Of a DNA stretch of 64,000 bases, positions 36,665 to 46,366 are shown one piece after another. Made by a program: the position numbers and the translations under genes. Origin of the DNA: Bacteroides sp. (lineage in GTDB: Bacteria > Bacteroidota > Bacteroidia > Bacteroidales > Muribaculaceae); NCBI GenBank assembly GCA_014802045.1, contig JAAVDA010000018.1:27467-91466 (forward strand), in the 5' to 3' direction. How positions within the stretch are numbered: the stretch's first letter is position 1; each line of letters starts with the position of its first letter. The notes under the pieces are model-generated. The model was not told where the DNA came from. It saw nothing but the letters and a program-made list of their open reading frames with translations, and did not search any database.

Positions 36665-37800
36665 TCAGTGGTTTAGATCTTCGAGAGTGAATATTGAACG
36701 GAGTTCAGCATCGCTCATAGCTGCAAGCCATTTCTCGCCTGTGGCTACTGTGAGGTCGGCAAGTTGCTTCTTGTCTTGTATCATAGCATTAATCTTTTCT
36801 TCAAGTGTTCCTTTGGTTATGAAGCGAAAGACCTGAACATTACGATGCTGACCTATACGATAAGCGCGGTCTGTGGCTTGCGTCTCAACAGCTGGATTCC
36901 ACCAAAGGTCATAGGGGATTACGTTAGTTGCTGCCGTTAAGTTCAGACCTGTTCCCGCTGCTTTCAGAGAGAGGATGAATACTTGTTGTGAGCGGACATT
37001 CTGGAATCGTTCTACCATTTCCGTGCGTTTTTTTCAGTGGGGTGCCTCCATGCAAGAACATAGACTGTATCCCGGCTTTTTCAAGTATCTTCACCAGAAG
37101 GTTGCCCATTTCTCTGAATTCTGTGAAAATAAGTACTTTTTCTTCGTTTTCCGCAATTGTACGCACAAGGTCTGTCAAGAGTATGGATTTCCCGGAAAGT
37201 TCGGCATCAGATTGGTTTGTTTTAAGAAATTGCGCAGGGTGATTGTATATCTGTTTTAACGCCATTATCATCTGCAATACGAGTCCTTCGCGTTTGAACA
37301 ATGATGCGTGATCTTTTCCTTCAATACCTTCGATTTCACGCATGGCATCATTGAGAGTCTGTTGATAGAGTGCGCTTATTCTGATAAGCGATTTTCCACG
37401 GGAGTTCCGCTCATTGCTATATGTGACATAGCAGGGATTGAATTGATCGCTTTTGTTTGAGCCGTGGCTGTGTTTTTTATATTTTGAGCCTCATCTATTA
37501 CAAGCAATTCCCATTTCTGTTTTTTATTTGGCAACATCGCTTCTCATCACTCCATATGAAGTGAGCATGATGAAGTGAGCAGGATTTCGGCACTGAATGT
37601 GTCGAGGTTGCGCGTTGGGCCATGGTAAATTCCTACATTCAGCGCCGGGGCGAAGCGCTCACATTCTTTTTGCCAGTTAGCAAGCAAACCTGTTGGCACT
37701 ACAACAAGTGCTTTCCGTTTCTCAAGCCGGCCATCTTCTTTTAATTTCAAAAGCACTGCGATAATCTGAAGTGTTTTTCCAAGCCCCCCCTTTTTTTACT
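36665..37800 (-). pseudogene. Decayed SNF2-family DEAD/H helicase
   Basis: Pieces of one SWI/SNF helicase lie in order on the minus strand. They are GGLGKTLQIIA (Walker A, near 37795), a LANWQKECERF segment, VIDEAQNIKNT (motif II), MSGTPVENRLSE, then the C-terminal helicase half with LKAAGTGLNLT and TDRAYRIGQHRNVQV. Lesions: a 14-bp tandem duplication (37556-37583); an in-frame stop and internal deletion of roughly 80 codons at 37373-37390; one extra A in an A7 run (37028-37034); and loss of everything before Walker A. C7/T7 runs at the 5' edge add another likely shift. Confidence 0.85.
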
Positions 37801-37864
37801 AATAGACTGAGGTTTGTCACAGACCCTATATTCTTCAGTATTCTTCGATTTGGGTAAAAAAAAG

Positions 37865-37898
37865 AAAAATGCTGAAATCAAGTGATTTCAGCATTTTT
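37865..37898 (-). terminator. Terminator of tRNA-Lys
   Basis: GCTGAAATCA (37871-37880) and TGATTTCAGC (37883-37892) with flanking A5/T5 runs; works on both strands. Confidence 0.85.
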
Positions 37899-37910
37899 CT
37901 ATTTTGGTCG

Positions 37911-37983
37911 TGACCCCGGAGAGGCTCGAACTCTCGACCCAATGATTAAGAGTCATTTGCTCTACCAACTGAGCTACGGAGTC
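37911..37983 (-). tRNA. tRNA-Lys (anticodon CTT)
   Basis: 73 nt. Acceptor GACTCCG pairs with CGGGGTC. D-loop AGCTCAGTTGGTAGAGC; anticodon loop CTCTTAA gives CTT; T-loop AGTTCGAGC. The next bases are CGA, so CCA is not encoded, unlike tRNA-Ser at 28763. Confidence 0.96.
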
Positions 37984-38018
37984 AGGATGCTTTATGCGGC
38001 TTTTCCGCTTTTGCGATG

Positions 38019-38049
38019 CAAAGTTACGACTATTTTTTATTATGGCAAA
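38019..38049 (-). promoter_or_regulatory. Full promoter of tRNA-Lys
   Basis: On the minus strand TTTG (38049-38046), a 19-bp spacer, then TAACTTTG (38026-38019). Both boxes match the Bacteroidales consensus. Confidence 0.8.
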
Positions 38050-38121
38050 ATTTTTGATGAAAAAATCTAAAGAAATTTTTCGGGAGAGCGGTTAGTGGGG
38101 AATTTTAGCTAATTTCGGGGC

Positions 38122-38712
38122 ATGAAAATGATTGACGATAAGCTGAAAATTGCTGTGTTTGCTTCCGGAAACGGGAGCAATGCCGAGAATATCATCCGTT
38201 TTTTCCGCGAGAAGGGGAGTGGCGGTGAAGTTGTTTTGGTGGTATGCAACCGCCGCGAGGCGGGGGTTGTGGGGCGTGCGGCAGCGCTTGGTGTGGATGT
38301 GGCTATTCTGAGCCGTGATGAGCTTGCGGATAGCGGGCGTGTGCTTGCAATGTTTGAGGCGCGAGGGGTCAACTGTGTGGTGCTTGCCGGTTTTCTTCTG
38401 ATGGTGCCTCCTTATCTGATAAGACGCTATGAGGGTAGGATGGTAAATATCCATCCGTCTTTGTTGCCGAAATTCGGGGGCAAAGGGATGTATGGCCACC
38501 ATGTGCATGAGGCTGTGGTGGCAGCGGGGGAGTGTGAGACAGGCATAACTGTCCACCTTGTCAGTGAGGAGTATGACAAGGGACAGATTTTGTTTCAGGC
38601 GCGTGTGGCCGTTGCGCCGGGCGACACGGCTGCTGATGTGGAGCGCAAGGTGCGTGAGCTTGAGATGCGCTTCTTTCCGGGAGTGATTGCCCGCCTGGGT
38701 TCAGATGATTGA
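38122..38712 (+). CDS. purN: Phosphoribosylglycinamide formyltransferase
   Basis: 196 aa. [13 protein letters not shown] (phosphate binding), [17 protein letters not shown] (catalytic His and Asn) and the [10 protein letters not shown] tail are complete. It adds the C8 formyl group in purine synthesis, using 10-formyl-tetrahydrofolate. Its last 12 nt overlap the convergent GH130 gene. A weak -7-like TAATTTCG lies at 38110-38117. Confidence 0.93.
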   Translation: MKMIDDKLKIAVFASGNGSNAENIIRFFREKGSGGEVVLVVCNRREAGVVGRAAALGVDVAILSRDELADSGRVLAMFEARGVNCVVLAGFLLMVPPYLIRRYEGRMVNIHPSLLPKFGGKGMYGHHVHEAVVAAGECETGITVHLVSEEYDKGQILFQARVAVAPGDTAADVERKVRELEMRFFPGVIARLGSDD

Positions 38713-39708
38713 GTTGCGGCGTGTCCAGTCTACAATCTCGGGAATGTAGCCGAAAGCTACCCCGGTGACGGTGTCGGCACATCCGTAGTAGACGGCTATA
38801 CGGCCGGTTTCGGGGTCGTGAAGAGCGGCACAGGGAAATGTGACGTTTGGCACATCGCCTGTGAGCTCATAGATTTCTCTGGGAGAGATAAGATATGGGC
38901 CGCTTCGGGCTGTGGCTTTCCAGGGTTGCTCAAGGTCAAGCAGAGCCGAGCCGAAGGCATAGACATATCCGTTGCATGAGCGGAGCACTCCGTGATAGAT
39001 CATGAGCCACCCTTCGGAGGTTTCTATCGGTATGGGACCGGCACCGATTTTCATGCACTGCCATGCGCTTTGCTCAAATGCGGCCGGGCTCATCACGTGG
39101 CGGTGATGTCCCCAGAATTCCATGTCGGGCGATTCGGAATAGAATATGTCGCCGAAGGCGGTGTGGCCGGTGTCGCTCGGACGCGATAGCATGGCGTAAC
39201 GGCCATTGATTTTACGGGGGAAGAGGACTCCGTTGCGATTGTAGGGCAAAAAAGCGTTTTCGAGTTGGTGGAATGTGCGGAAATCGTCGGTCCATGCAAC
39301 TCCTATCGTCGGCCCGTGGTAACCGTTGCACCATGTCACCCAGTATCTGCCGTCGATTTCCACGACTCTCGGATCATATCCATATTCCCAGTGTGCTATC
39401 TCGGGGTCGGCGCCGGTGAAGCACACATCTTCCTCATTGATATGCCAGTTTATGCCATCGTGGGAGAATCCGGGATGTAGGCGCATGCGGCGGTTGGTGT
39501 CGTCGCAGCGAAACACTCCGGCAAATTCCCAGCCATCTTTGCCGTAGGGCACCACGGCCGAATTGAAAATACTGTTGGAGGTGGGCAGGAGATTGCGGGG
39601 TATGATTGGATTGGCGGCTGAACGCCACATTATCTCATTGCTCCCCTGAGGTCTCTCCTCCCAGGGCATATGGGGCAGCGGTTGTCCCTTGATTGTCAGT
39701 CTGCTCAT
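38701..39708 (-). CDS. GH130 beta-mannoside phosphorylase
   Basis: 335 aa from ATG 39708. The GH130 signature is clear: [36 protein letters not shown] (catalytic Asp) and [19 protein letters not shown]. It lacks a signal peptide, so it is cytosolic. The sequence is closest to the GH130_2 group that cleaves Man-beta-1,4-GlcNAc or mannooligosaccharides with phosphate. Its first 25 codons lie inside the 3' end of the MFS gene in another frame. Confidence 0.88.
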   Translation of the reverse strand: MSRLTIKGQPLPHMPWEERPQGSNEIMWRSAANPIIPRNLLPTSNSIFNSAVVPYGKDGWEFAGVFRCDDTNRRMRLHPGFSHDGINWHINEEDVCFTGADPEIAHWEYGYDPRVVEIDGRYWVTWCNGYHGPTIGVAWTDDFRTFHQLENAFLPYNRNGVLFPRKINGRYAMLSRPSDTGHTAFGDIFYSESPDMEFWGHHRHVMSPAAFEQSAWQCMKIGAGPIPIETSEGWLMIYHGVLRSCNGYVYAFGSALLDLEQPWKATARSGPYLISPREIYELTGDVPNVTFPCAALHDPETGRIAVYYGCADTVTGVAFGYIPEIVDWTRRNSII

Positions 39709-41035
39709 ATTGTTGTTGTGTTTCTTGGGCAATTTGTTCGGCTTTGGTGTCGGGGTGTGTGAATGGCACGAACCATGTGATTAGAAATGCGGGGATGGTG
39801 GCCACCATGACGGCGGCAAAGAAACTTCCATAGCCGAGCGCATCGCAGAGATAGCCGCTCATGGCTCCGGTGAGCATCACCGAGAAGTTCATTATCCCCG
39901 ATGCAAAAGCGTAGTGTGCCATCTGGTGAGGGCCGGGAGCCACTTGCTGCATCATGAATAGGGTGAGGCCTACGAATCCGAATCCGTAGCCGAAATATTC
40001 CACAATTATGGCTCCTGCAATCACGACCATGCTCTCGGGCTGAAGCCATGCGAGCAGTGCATAGGCCGCGAAGGGTATATTGAATATGCAGCATAGGGTG
40101 AAGAGCGACCGTTTGAGGCCACGGTGGGCGGTGAAATAGCCTGCGAGAAGTGATCCGAGCAGAAATGCCGCCGCTCCGCAGGTGCCGTAATATAAGCCTA
40201 TCTGCTCGTTGGTCATAGCGAGGCCGCCCGACCCACGGTCGCTCATGAGAAAGAGCGGCACGATTTTCATCACGAATCCTTCTCCCAGACGGTAGAGAAT
40301 AATAAAGGCTATGTAATACCAGATATAGCGTTTGGTAAAGAAAGCGGTTATCACCGCGCGCAGACCGTTCAAGCCCTCTTTTACCGACCGGGCGCCCGAT
40401 GCGGGTTTCTCAGAAGAGGGGACTATACGGGTGTGCCATGCGCCGAGAAGCAGCAATATCGCCCCGATGACTGCGAGCACAATCATCCAGGCGTCTACGA
40501 AATGCTGGCGGGCGGGGGTGTCGGAGCCGGCAAACGTGTGGGCCAGCACTCCCGCGAGGCCTACGAGTCCTCCGGTGGCCACAAGTTTGGCAAGATTGTA
40601 GAATGCTCCCTGCCACCCTATGTAGCGCGACTGGTCACGGCCTGAAAGTTCAGACATATATACCCCATCGGCTGCGATATCGTGGGTGGCACCGCTGAAA
40701 GCTACCACGGCAAAAAGGGCTATCATTATGGCGAAGCAGTCAGGAATATGGAGGGCGAGAGCTCCGATGCCAAACAGCAGTCCGCTGAGAATCTGGGTGG
40801 AAACGACAAAAAATTTCTTTGTGCGGAATATCTCAATAAATGGACTCCATAGAAATTTTATGGTCCAAGGCCACATGATCAGGGATGTCCAGAAAGCAAT
40901 CTCGGCGTTTGGTATGTCGAGGTTCTTGAACATCACAGCTGCAACCATGTTGAGCACCACAAACGGCAGTCCCATGGCGAAATATACGGTTGGTACCCAA
41001 CCGAGCGGGTGATTTTTCCGTGAGGTTTGATTCAA
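39635..41035 (-). CDS. MFS transporter (AmpG-like; mannoside candidate)
   Basis: 466 aa with about 12 membrane segments, starting [17 protein letters not shown] as in AmpG-like permeases. A TAA lies in frame 12 nt upstream, and the next ATG would remove part of the first helix, so TTG 41035 is the likely start. The hydrophilic tail ([15 protein letters not shown]) overlaps the GH130 gene. With GH130 it probably imports beta-mannosides or Man-GlcNAc, as in Bacteroides N-glycan loci. No mannobiose epimerase is nearby. Confidence 0.82.
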   Translation of the reverse strand: MNQTSRKNHPLGWVPTVYFAMGLPFVVLNMVAAVMFKNLDIPNAEIAFWTSLIMWPWTIKFLWSPFIEIFRTKKFFVVSTQILSGLLFGIGALALHIPDCFAIMIALFAVVAFSGATHDIAADGVYMSELSGRDQSRYIGWQGAFYNLAKLVATGGLVGLAGVLAHTFAGSDTPARQHFVDAWMIVLAVIGAILLLLGAWHTRIVPSSEKPASGARSVKEGLNGLRAVITAFFTKRYIWYYIAFIILYRLGEGFVMKIVPLFLMSDRGSGGLAMTNEQIGLYYGTCGAAAFLLGSLLAGYFTAHRGLKRSLFTLCCIFNIPFAAYALLAWLQPESMVVIAGAIIVEYFGYGFGFVGLTLFMMQQVAPGPHQMAHYAFASGIMNFSVMLTGAMSGYLCDALGYGSFFAAVMVATIPAFLITWFVPFTHPDTKAEQIAQETQQQYEQTDNQGTTAAPYALGGETSGEQ

Positions 41036-41121
41036 GGTGGTAAAGATTTATAAGGGGTGAAAAGAAGTGGTATTCAGGTGTGGGTGCTTGTCTTTGCAGT
41101 GGGCAGACTTTGGCAGCAGGT

Positions 41122-41910
41122 TCATTCAAAGCGATAGGTGATTGTGCCGGTCTGTTCGGCCGGCGCATCCTCGTCTACAGAAAACCGGGATCTGAGAGCA
41201 GCCTGTTCGCAGCTGCGGCGCGCCGCGCTGTTGGAGGCCACAGCTCCTGTGCCGGAGGCATACGTGGCGCCAACCACCTTGCCCTGACGGTTCACTCTGA
41301 CCGATACGACAATGGTGCCTGTGGCTGTGCCCGCAGGCTTTTCCCACGAAGCGAGTGTGCGGCCTTTCAGGTTGGTGCCGGGCATTCCGGAGAGTGCTCC
41401 CGAAGAGGCATTGCCGTTGGGCGAGCCGCTTGTGCCGGATGATGATTTTCCAGACTGTGTTCCGCCGAAGCTCACACGGTTGCTTATCCGTTCGGCCGCC
41501 TCTTTCTGTCGCCGTTCTTTCTCTTGTGCTTCAAGCTCTTCCTTGGTGGGGCCCGGCTTTTCGGGCTTCGGTTCCTCACGCACCTTCATCGGCGACTCCT
41601 GCTTGGAGCTTATCACCGGGGTCGGAGCCTCTCCTGCCGGTCCGGCGTCGGTGAGGTCTTCAGTGGCCGGAGCTGCATCGCTTGCCGATGCCGGCGCGGG
41701 AGTGGGTTCTGAATGCTGTGGTTCGGGAATATCTCCGGCCATCACATATTCTCCGGCCAGAAGAAGCTCGGATGTGTCTTCCGGAGGCCACACGCGGGGC
41801 GTGTCGCCGGTGTAGGTGAGATACATCGACAATAGCAGAAGCATGACTCCTACAAATATTATTGCGGTGGAGACAGCCGAGATTATGCGGGCTTTCTGTT
41901 CGGGGGTCAT
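41122..41910 (-). CDS. TonB-like energy transducer
   Basis: 262 aa. N-terminal membrane helix, a Pro/Glu/Lys-rich periplasmic linker (EEPKPEKPGPTKEELEAQ), a Gly/Ser stretch, and a C-terminal TonB-like domain (GTIVVSVRVNRQGKVVGATY). It links the ExbB/ExbD proton motor to outer-membrane SusC-type transporters. ATGA overlap with exbD (41907-41910). Confidence 0.85.
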   Translation of the reverse strand: MTPEQKARIISAVSTAIIFVGVMLLLLSMYLTYTGDTPRVWPPEDTSELLLAGEYVMAGDIPEPQHSEPTPAPASASDAAPATEDLTDAGPAGEAPTPVISSKQESPMKVREEPKPEKPGPTKEELEAQEKERRQKEAAERISNRVSFGGTQSGKSSSGTSGSPNGNASSGALSGMPGTNLKGRTLASWEKPAGTATGTIVVSVRVNRQGKVVGATYASGTGAVASNSAARRSCEQAALRSRFSVDEDAPAEQTGTITYRFE

Positions 41911-42341
41911 TTTCCGGCGGGTTTTGCCGACGAGGGTGCCGGTTTTGTGGCGAGAACCATCTTAAGACCATTGCGTGCACCGAGGTCGAGCACCTCTACA
42001 AGGCGTCCGTAGGGCACTTCGGCATCGGCATATATGGCTATGAAATCTTCAGGCTGTTGCTGCTGCACGAGCTGCAGGAATCCCAGCAGCTGGTCTTCGG
42101 CAAGAGCCTGCGGCTCATGGTCGCCGAAAGAGGCATAGATAATCTGATCCTTGTCTATATACACCCTTGTGCCAGGCTTCAGTGCAGTCTGCTCCGAACT
42201 CTGCGGCAGGTTTATTTCGAGGGCGGTGGGAAACACGAAAGTCGACGTCACCATGAAGAATATAAGCAATAGAAATATAACATCGGTCATAGATGCCATG
42301 GAGAAAAGCGACGTCATGTCGTAGTGTCGTTTCAGAGCCAT
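41907..42341 (-). CDS. exbD: ExbD/TolR-family proton channel protein
   Basis: 144 aa. Short cytosolic start, one membrane helix with the conserved Asp (SMASMTDVIFLLLIFFMVTS), and a periplasmic domain with LPQSS and VPYGRLVEVLDLG. Partner of ExbB. Confidence 0.9.
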   Translation of the reverse strand: MALKRHYDMTSLFSMASMTDVIFLLLIFFMVTSTFVFPTALEINLPQSSEQTALKPGTRVYIDKDQIIYASFGDHEPQALAEDQLLGFLQLVQQQQPEDFIAIYADAEVPYGRLVEVLDLGARNGLKMVLATKPAPSSAKPAGK

Positions 42342-42362
42342 AGTGCCGTAGGAGCTTACTTG

Positions 42363-43091
42363 TTATTTCACCGGTTCGTTGAGGAGGTCCATAAATTCCA
42401 TGGTCTTGCCCTCAAGCAGATTCATCACACCGTTTATTCGGGCCACGAGATAATTGTAGGCAAACAGGGCTATGATACCAACCACCAGACCAGCCACTGT
42501 GGTGACAAGAGCTTCGTAGATGCCTCCGGCGAGCACATCGATATTTGCGCCCGACCCCGCGCTCGCAAGATTATAGAACGCTTCGACCATGCCGATCACA
42601 GTGCCGAGAAATCCGATCATCGGAGCTCCGGCCGCGGTGGTGGCAAGCCAGGGGAGTCCCTTGCCCAGATTGGCCACCTCGATGTTGCCGGTGTTCTCTA
42701 TCGCCACGAGCACATCGTTCATCGGGCGCCCTATGCGGCTTATCCCTTTTGAAATAAGACGGGCATAGGGAGTGTTGGTCTGCCGGCAGAGATTCTGGGC
42801 GGTTTCAAGCTCACCGTCGTGGATATAGTCTTTTATGCGCTGCATGAAGGTGGAATCCTCTCGGGCGGCTCTGCGTATCACAATGGCACGCTCAATAAAG
42901 ATATAGACCGCTATGACCGACAGCACGAGAAGCGGAATCATAACGAAGCCGCCTTCCACGCATAGCTGCCACACGGATAGTTCCTGCACAACCGGGGGTT
43001 CGGCTGCCACCGGGATGAGGCTGCTGTCTATGCCCACGGTGTCGGCCACCGCGGGCTGTATCTGGGCGAGAATAGAAAGAGGTAGTGACAT
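42363..43091 (-). CDS. exbB: ExbB/TolQ/MotA-family proton channel protein
   Basis: 242 aa, three membrane helices (about residues 50, 155 and 195), with GLPWLATTAAGAPMIGFLGTVIGMVEAF and LVTTVAGLVVGIIALFAYN typical of the family. With ExbD and the TonB-like protein it forms the energy module for TonB-dependent import. 32 nt after pdxJ. Confidence 0.92.
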   Translation of the reverse strand: MSLPLSILAQIQPAVADTVGIDSSLIPVAAEPPVVQELSVWQLCVEGGFVMIPLLVLSVIAVYIFIERAIVIRRAAREDSTFMQRIKDYIHDGELETAQNLCRQTNTPYARLISKGISRIGRPMNDVLVAIENTGNIEVANLGKGLPWLATTAAGAPMIGFLGTVIGMVEAFYNLASAGSGANIDVLAGGIYEALVTTVAGLVVGIIALFAYNYLVARINGVMNLLEGKTMEFMDLLNEPVK

Positions 43092-43123
43092 GGCTGTATG
43101 GATTGTTGTGAAAACTTCGCGGT

Positions 43124-43837
43124 TTATTTAAGACACTCTTTATAAGCCTTTATTGTCGCTTCGAGGCCGAGATACAGGGCGTCTGATATAAGAGCGTGGC
43201 CTATAGACACTTCGTTGAGATAAGGCACTTGCTCGCGGAAATATTTCAGATTCTGTAGGCTAAGGTCGTGGCCGGCGTTTACTCCGATGCCGCATGCGTG
43301 AGCCGCACGGCTTGCCTCGGCAAAAGGTGTCACGGCAGCCTCGCGGTCTGCTTCATAGCCGTCGGCATATGGCTTTGTGTAGAGCTCCACCCTGTCGGCT
43401 CCCGCTTTTGCGGCCATCTGTATGTTGTGGGGATTGGTGTCGGTGAAAATTGAGGTTCTGATTCCGGCATCGCGAAGCTTTTCCACAATCTCCGTGAGGA
43501 AGTCCATGTGTGCCTCCACATCCCAGCCCGAATTAGAAGTGAGCTGTCCCGGAGCATCCGGCACAAGGGTCACCTGCTCGGGTTTCACCTTGAGCACGAG
43601 ATCCATGAATTCGGGGGTGGGATATCCCTCAATGTTGAATTCGGTCTTCACGAGCGGCCGCAGCTTAAACACATCGTTACGGCGTATGTGGCGTTCGTCG
43701 GGGCGGGGATGCACTGTGATTCCGTCTGCACCGAATCTCTCGCAATCTATGGCAAACTTCTCCACATCGGGGTTATTCTCACCCCGGGCGTTGCGCAGAG
43801 TTGCCACCTTATTGATGTTTACACTAAGTTTTGTCAT
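43124..43837 (-). CDS. pdxJ: Pyridoxine 5'-phosphate synthase
   Basis: 237 aa. Typical PdxJ sequence: [46 protein letters not shown] and [14 protein letters not shown]. It forms pyridoxine 5'-phosphate from 3-amino-1-hydroxyacetone phosphate and deoxyxylulose-5-phosphate. First gene of the pdxJ-exbB-exbD-tonB operon; no clear -7 box upstream. Confidence 0.95.
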   Translation of the reverse strand: MTKLSVNINKVATLRNARGENNPDVEKFAIDCERFGADGITVHPRPDERHIRRNDVFKLRPLVKTEFNIEGYPTPEFMDLVLKVKPEQVTLVPDAPGQLTSNSGWDVEAHMDFLTEIVEKLRDAGIRTSIFTDTNPHNIQMAAKAGADRVELYTKPYADGYEADREAAVTPFAEASRAAHACGIGVNAGHDLSLQNLKYFREQVPYLNEVSIGHALISDALYLGLEATIKAYKECLK

Positions 43838-43920
43838 TTTTAATAATTACACACGGTCTTTGAAAACCTGTCGCACGGCGGCAGTGTTTATTTATATAAG
43901 GAAGTGTGGGGATTTTTTAT

Positions 43921-43928
43921 TAATTTTG
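43921..43928 (+). promoter_or_regulatory. -7 box for ACT-like gene and nadK
   Basis: TAATTTTG; predicted TSS near 43935, so the N-terminal half of the usual CBS protein cannot be encoded upstream. Confidence 0.6.
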
Positions 43929-44008
43929 CACCTCCTTAGGCAAATCAGACCACAAAAATAGTCACAATACTTCAGATTTCATAGATTTTGACCCCGAAAG
44001 ATGACATA

Positions 44009-44386
44009 ATGATGCGGAAATCGCCGGATTTCAACCCCTTGAAGTCGCAGCTTCACCACAGCCCCGCAAGGCTCTTCCCCGAAGTGGAGGAGAGTAGCGA
44101 GCTTTCGGTGGCATGCTATCGGGCTGACTACTCGGCCTCACGCATAGCCTCGGCTGTGGAAGACGCCGAGGCCCATCTGCTCAACCTCAACGTCACCTCC
44201 GAAGTTCTGTCGTCGGGAGAGATTGTGGTAGACCTTCGTGTGAGTCACCGAAATGCCGCCGCCGTAGCCCGATCACTTGAGCGCTACGGATTTGAGGTCA
44301 TTGCAGTGAGAGGCGCTTCAATCAATGACACTGACGACACGCTCTCGTCGCGTGTTGGAGAGCTACTTGCCCATCTCAACGTATAA
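44009..44386 (+). CDS. ACT-like domain protein, CBS domains missing
   Basis: 125 aa from ATG 44009 (a TTG at 43988 is weaker). The segment YSASRIASAVEDAEAHLLNLNV...VSHRNAAAVARSLERYGFEV matches the C-terminal ACT-like part of CBS-domain proteins that precede NAD kinase in Bacteroidales. Those are about 215 aa with two CBS motifs first. Here only the ACT part is left, and the promoter sits just upstream. It may be a genuine short variant. Next gene nadK after 32 nt. Confidence 0.6.
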   Translation: MMRKSPDFNPLKSQLHHSPARLFPEVEESSELSVACYRADYSASRIASAVEDAEAHLLNLNVTSEVLSSGEIVVDLRVSHRNAAAVARSLERYGFEVIAVRGASINDTDDTLSSRVGELLAHLNV

Positions 44387-44418
44387 TACTCTATTCTACG
44401 TACCATCCCCACCCACGC

Positions 44419-45294
44419 ATGAGAATAGCCATATTCGGAAACACCTATCAGGGCGCCTATGCTCATGAGCTCCGCCGTTTCTTTGACGGGCTTCGCCGCT
44501 ATCCCGATATAGCTCTGGAATTTGAGCCATCCTATCGCGACTATCTTCTCGGGCTCCTCGGTGCCGGCTCTCTACCTCCGGCGCGCAGAGGATGTTGCCC
44601 AGATGAGGTAGATCTCGTCATCAGTATCGGAGGCGACGGCACCTTTCTCCACACCGCCAACTCCGTGGGCGAGGCCGAGACCCCGATTATGGGGCTCAAC
44701 TCAGGCCACCTCGGCTACCTCTCGGCCGCTCCAATCACTGATGTAGACAAAGTAATCACCGACATTATTGAAGGTCGTTATATAGTGGAGCCCCGCTCCA
44801 TGCTTCAGGTTTCCACCCCCGACTCCCACCGGCTGCCCCGCCGTCCGTTTGCTCTCAATGAGATAGCTGTGATGCGCGAAGCCACAGCCTCAATGATTTC
44901 GGTAGACACTCGTATAGACGGCGAACCGCTCGCCACATATCTCGGGGACGGATTGATAATAGCCACCCCCACCGGAAGCACCGCCTACAATCTCTCGGCC
45001 GGAGGTCCGATTCTGGCTCCTACCGCTCCGAGCTGGGTCATTACTCCCGTAGCTCCACATTCTCTCACCATGCGGCCGCTCGTGGTGAGCGACCGCACCC
45101 GCATAGAAATCACCGCCCGGTCACGCTCCAACACCTTCACGGTTGCAATCGACGGCAATCCATGGACTCTTCCCATCGGAAGCACCGTCACAGTGAGCCG
45201 CGCCGCGTATGTCACCAACGTTGTGCGCCTCCCGGGCCACACTTTCATAGACTCCCTACGCGAAAAACTGCTCTGGGGGGCGGCCGGCAAATGA
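44419..45294 (+). CDS. nadK: NAD kinase
   Basis: 291 aa. ATP/NAD motif GGDGTFLHTAN, TPTGSTAYNLSAGGPIL and NEIAVMREA are intact. It phosphorylates NAD to NADP. Its TGA overlaps the next ATG as ATGA. Confidence 0.93.
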   Translation: MRIAIFGNTYQGAYAHELRRFFDGLRRYPDIALEFEPSYRDYLLGLLGAGSLPPARRGCCPDEVDLVISIGGDGTFLHTANSVGEAETPIMGLNSGHLGYLSAAPITDVDKVITDIIEGRYIVEPRSMLQVSTPDSHRLPRRPFALNEIAVMREATASMISVDTRIDGEPLATYLGDGLIIATPTGSTAYNLSAGGPILAPTAPSWVITPVAPHSLTMRPLVVSDRTRIEITARSRSNTFTVAIDGNPWTLPIGSTVTVSRAAYVTNVVRLPGHTFIDSLREKLLWGAAGK

Positions 45295-46022
45295 GCGGAC
45301 GGTTAGAGGGATTTGATGCTGAGATAGTAAGGGTCGGGGGCTCCTTCTGCCATCCCGACTTGGGTGTCGTCACTGTCGCTGTTCGGCGTAGCGGTCACAC
45401 ATTCCGTGCCTCATGGAAGAACGGTCGACTAATGGTTTCCATACCGCCCGGAGGGTCTGTGCATACCTTTCAGGAGGCTCTCTCCCGGCTCCTTCCCCGG
45501 CTTATCGCCTCGCGTCCGTCGCTCATCCTCGATGAGGCTCATCCCATCGTTTGTCCCGGGCTCGAAATCCGGTTCCGGCCCAATCCCCTGATTCCGGCAG
45601 GGATTGTTGCCACGCCCCGCCTGCCGGTCACCTATGTGGAATATTCCTCCTCAATCACCCCGTCGGCCGAAGCTCTCAGCCGCATCTCTTGTCGCATAGC
45701 GGCCACTCTTGCCGAGACGCTCCTTCTGCCTCGGGCGCGTCAGCTCGCAGCCGAGGTTGGAGCCACTCCGTCGGGCTGGCGTATAGGCCGCGGGCATAAA
45801 GTGCTTGGCACCTGCGACTCACGCCGCATCATCACCCTCTCCTCGATGGTCGTATTTCTTACTCAGGAGCTGCGCGACTACATTGTCTTCCACGAACTCG
45901 CCCATCTGTCGGAGATGAACCATTCCCCACGCTTCCACGCCCTCTGCAACCGCTACTGCTCCGGCCGCGAAACCGGGCTACGCCGTGCCCTCCTCGCCTA
46001 CCCGTGGCCCATCCTCCGCTAA
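45291..46022 (+). CDS. YgjP-like (DUF45) metallopeptidase
   Basis: 243 aa from ATG 45291; an earlier ATG at 45162 lies inside nadK and is rejected. The C-terminal zinc motif HELAHLSEMNHSPRFH (HExxH plus a downstream His) is typical of YgjP/DUF45 proteins. Their substrate is unknown. Translationally coupled to nadK. Confidence 0.83.
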   Translation: MSGRLEGFDAEIVRVGGSFCHPDLGVVTVAVRRSGHTFRASWKNGRLMVSIPPGGSVHTFQEALSRLLPRLIASRPSLILDEAHPIVCPGLEIRFRPNPLIPAGIVATPRLPVTYVEYSSSITPSAEALSRISCRIAATLAETLLLPRARQLAAEVGATPSGWRIGRGHKVLGTCDSRRIITLSSMVVFLTQELRDYIVFHELAHLSEMNHSPRFHALCNRYCSGRETGLRRALLAYPWPILR

Positions 46023-46049
46023 TCTCCCGCATCCCCTCGCCCGCTCGGT

Positions 46050-46290
46050 CCGCGTAGCGGGCAAATATGGTAGGCTCGGGTGAGGAGCGCCGAGGGCGCG
46101 ACGTAACCCGGGTACAACACGCGTCCCCATGAATCGACCCCGTAGGTGGTCGCACATCATATACAGCACCGATTAGACATTCATATCCGACCACCTACGG
46201 GGTCGTAATTCGTTTTGTCCCCTTGTACCCGGGTGAGGGCGGCGCTCCGCACCTCCCTCACCCGGGCCTACGCTATCGCGCGCCTACGGC
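46050..46290. repeat. Long imperfect inverted repeat (REP-like element)
   Basis: Centred on the perfect pair CGACCCCGTAGGTGGTCG (46135-46152) and its reverse complement (46188-46205), 35 bp apart. Outward the match continues with gaps through ACCCGGGTACAA, GGAGCGCC and GGTAGGC/GCCTAC, giving arms of roughly 100 bp. No coding frame is supported. It matches the pair at 28480-28567 in layout. Confidence 0.7.
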
Positions 46291-46366
46291 GCTTGCTGCC
46301 CCGCCGGCAGCGCCTCATATAGAAGCGGATTCACCCGGACCTACCCTATCACGCGCCTACGGCGCT
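46259..46366 (+). repeat. Two 35-bp direct repeats
   Basis: 46259-46293 and 46332-46366 are identical at 32 of 35 positions (both contain GCGCCTACGGCGCT). The first copy overlaps the right arm of the inverted repeat. The rest of 46367-46490 has no visible gene. Confidence 0.75.

Noticed and set aside
46050-46366. CRISPR array in the repeat island
   Set aside because: Repeats are few, of unequal type and spacing, partly inverted, and no cas genes are near.
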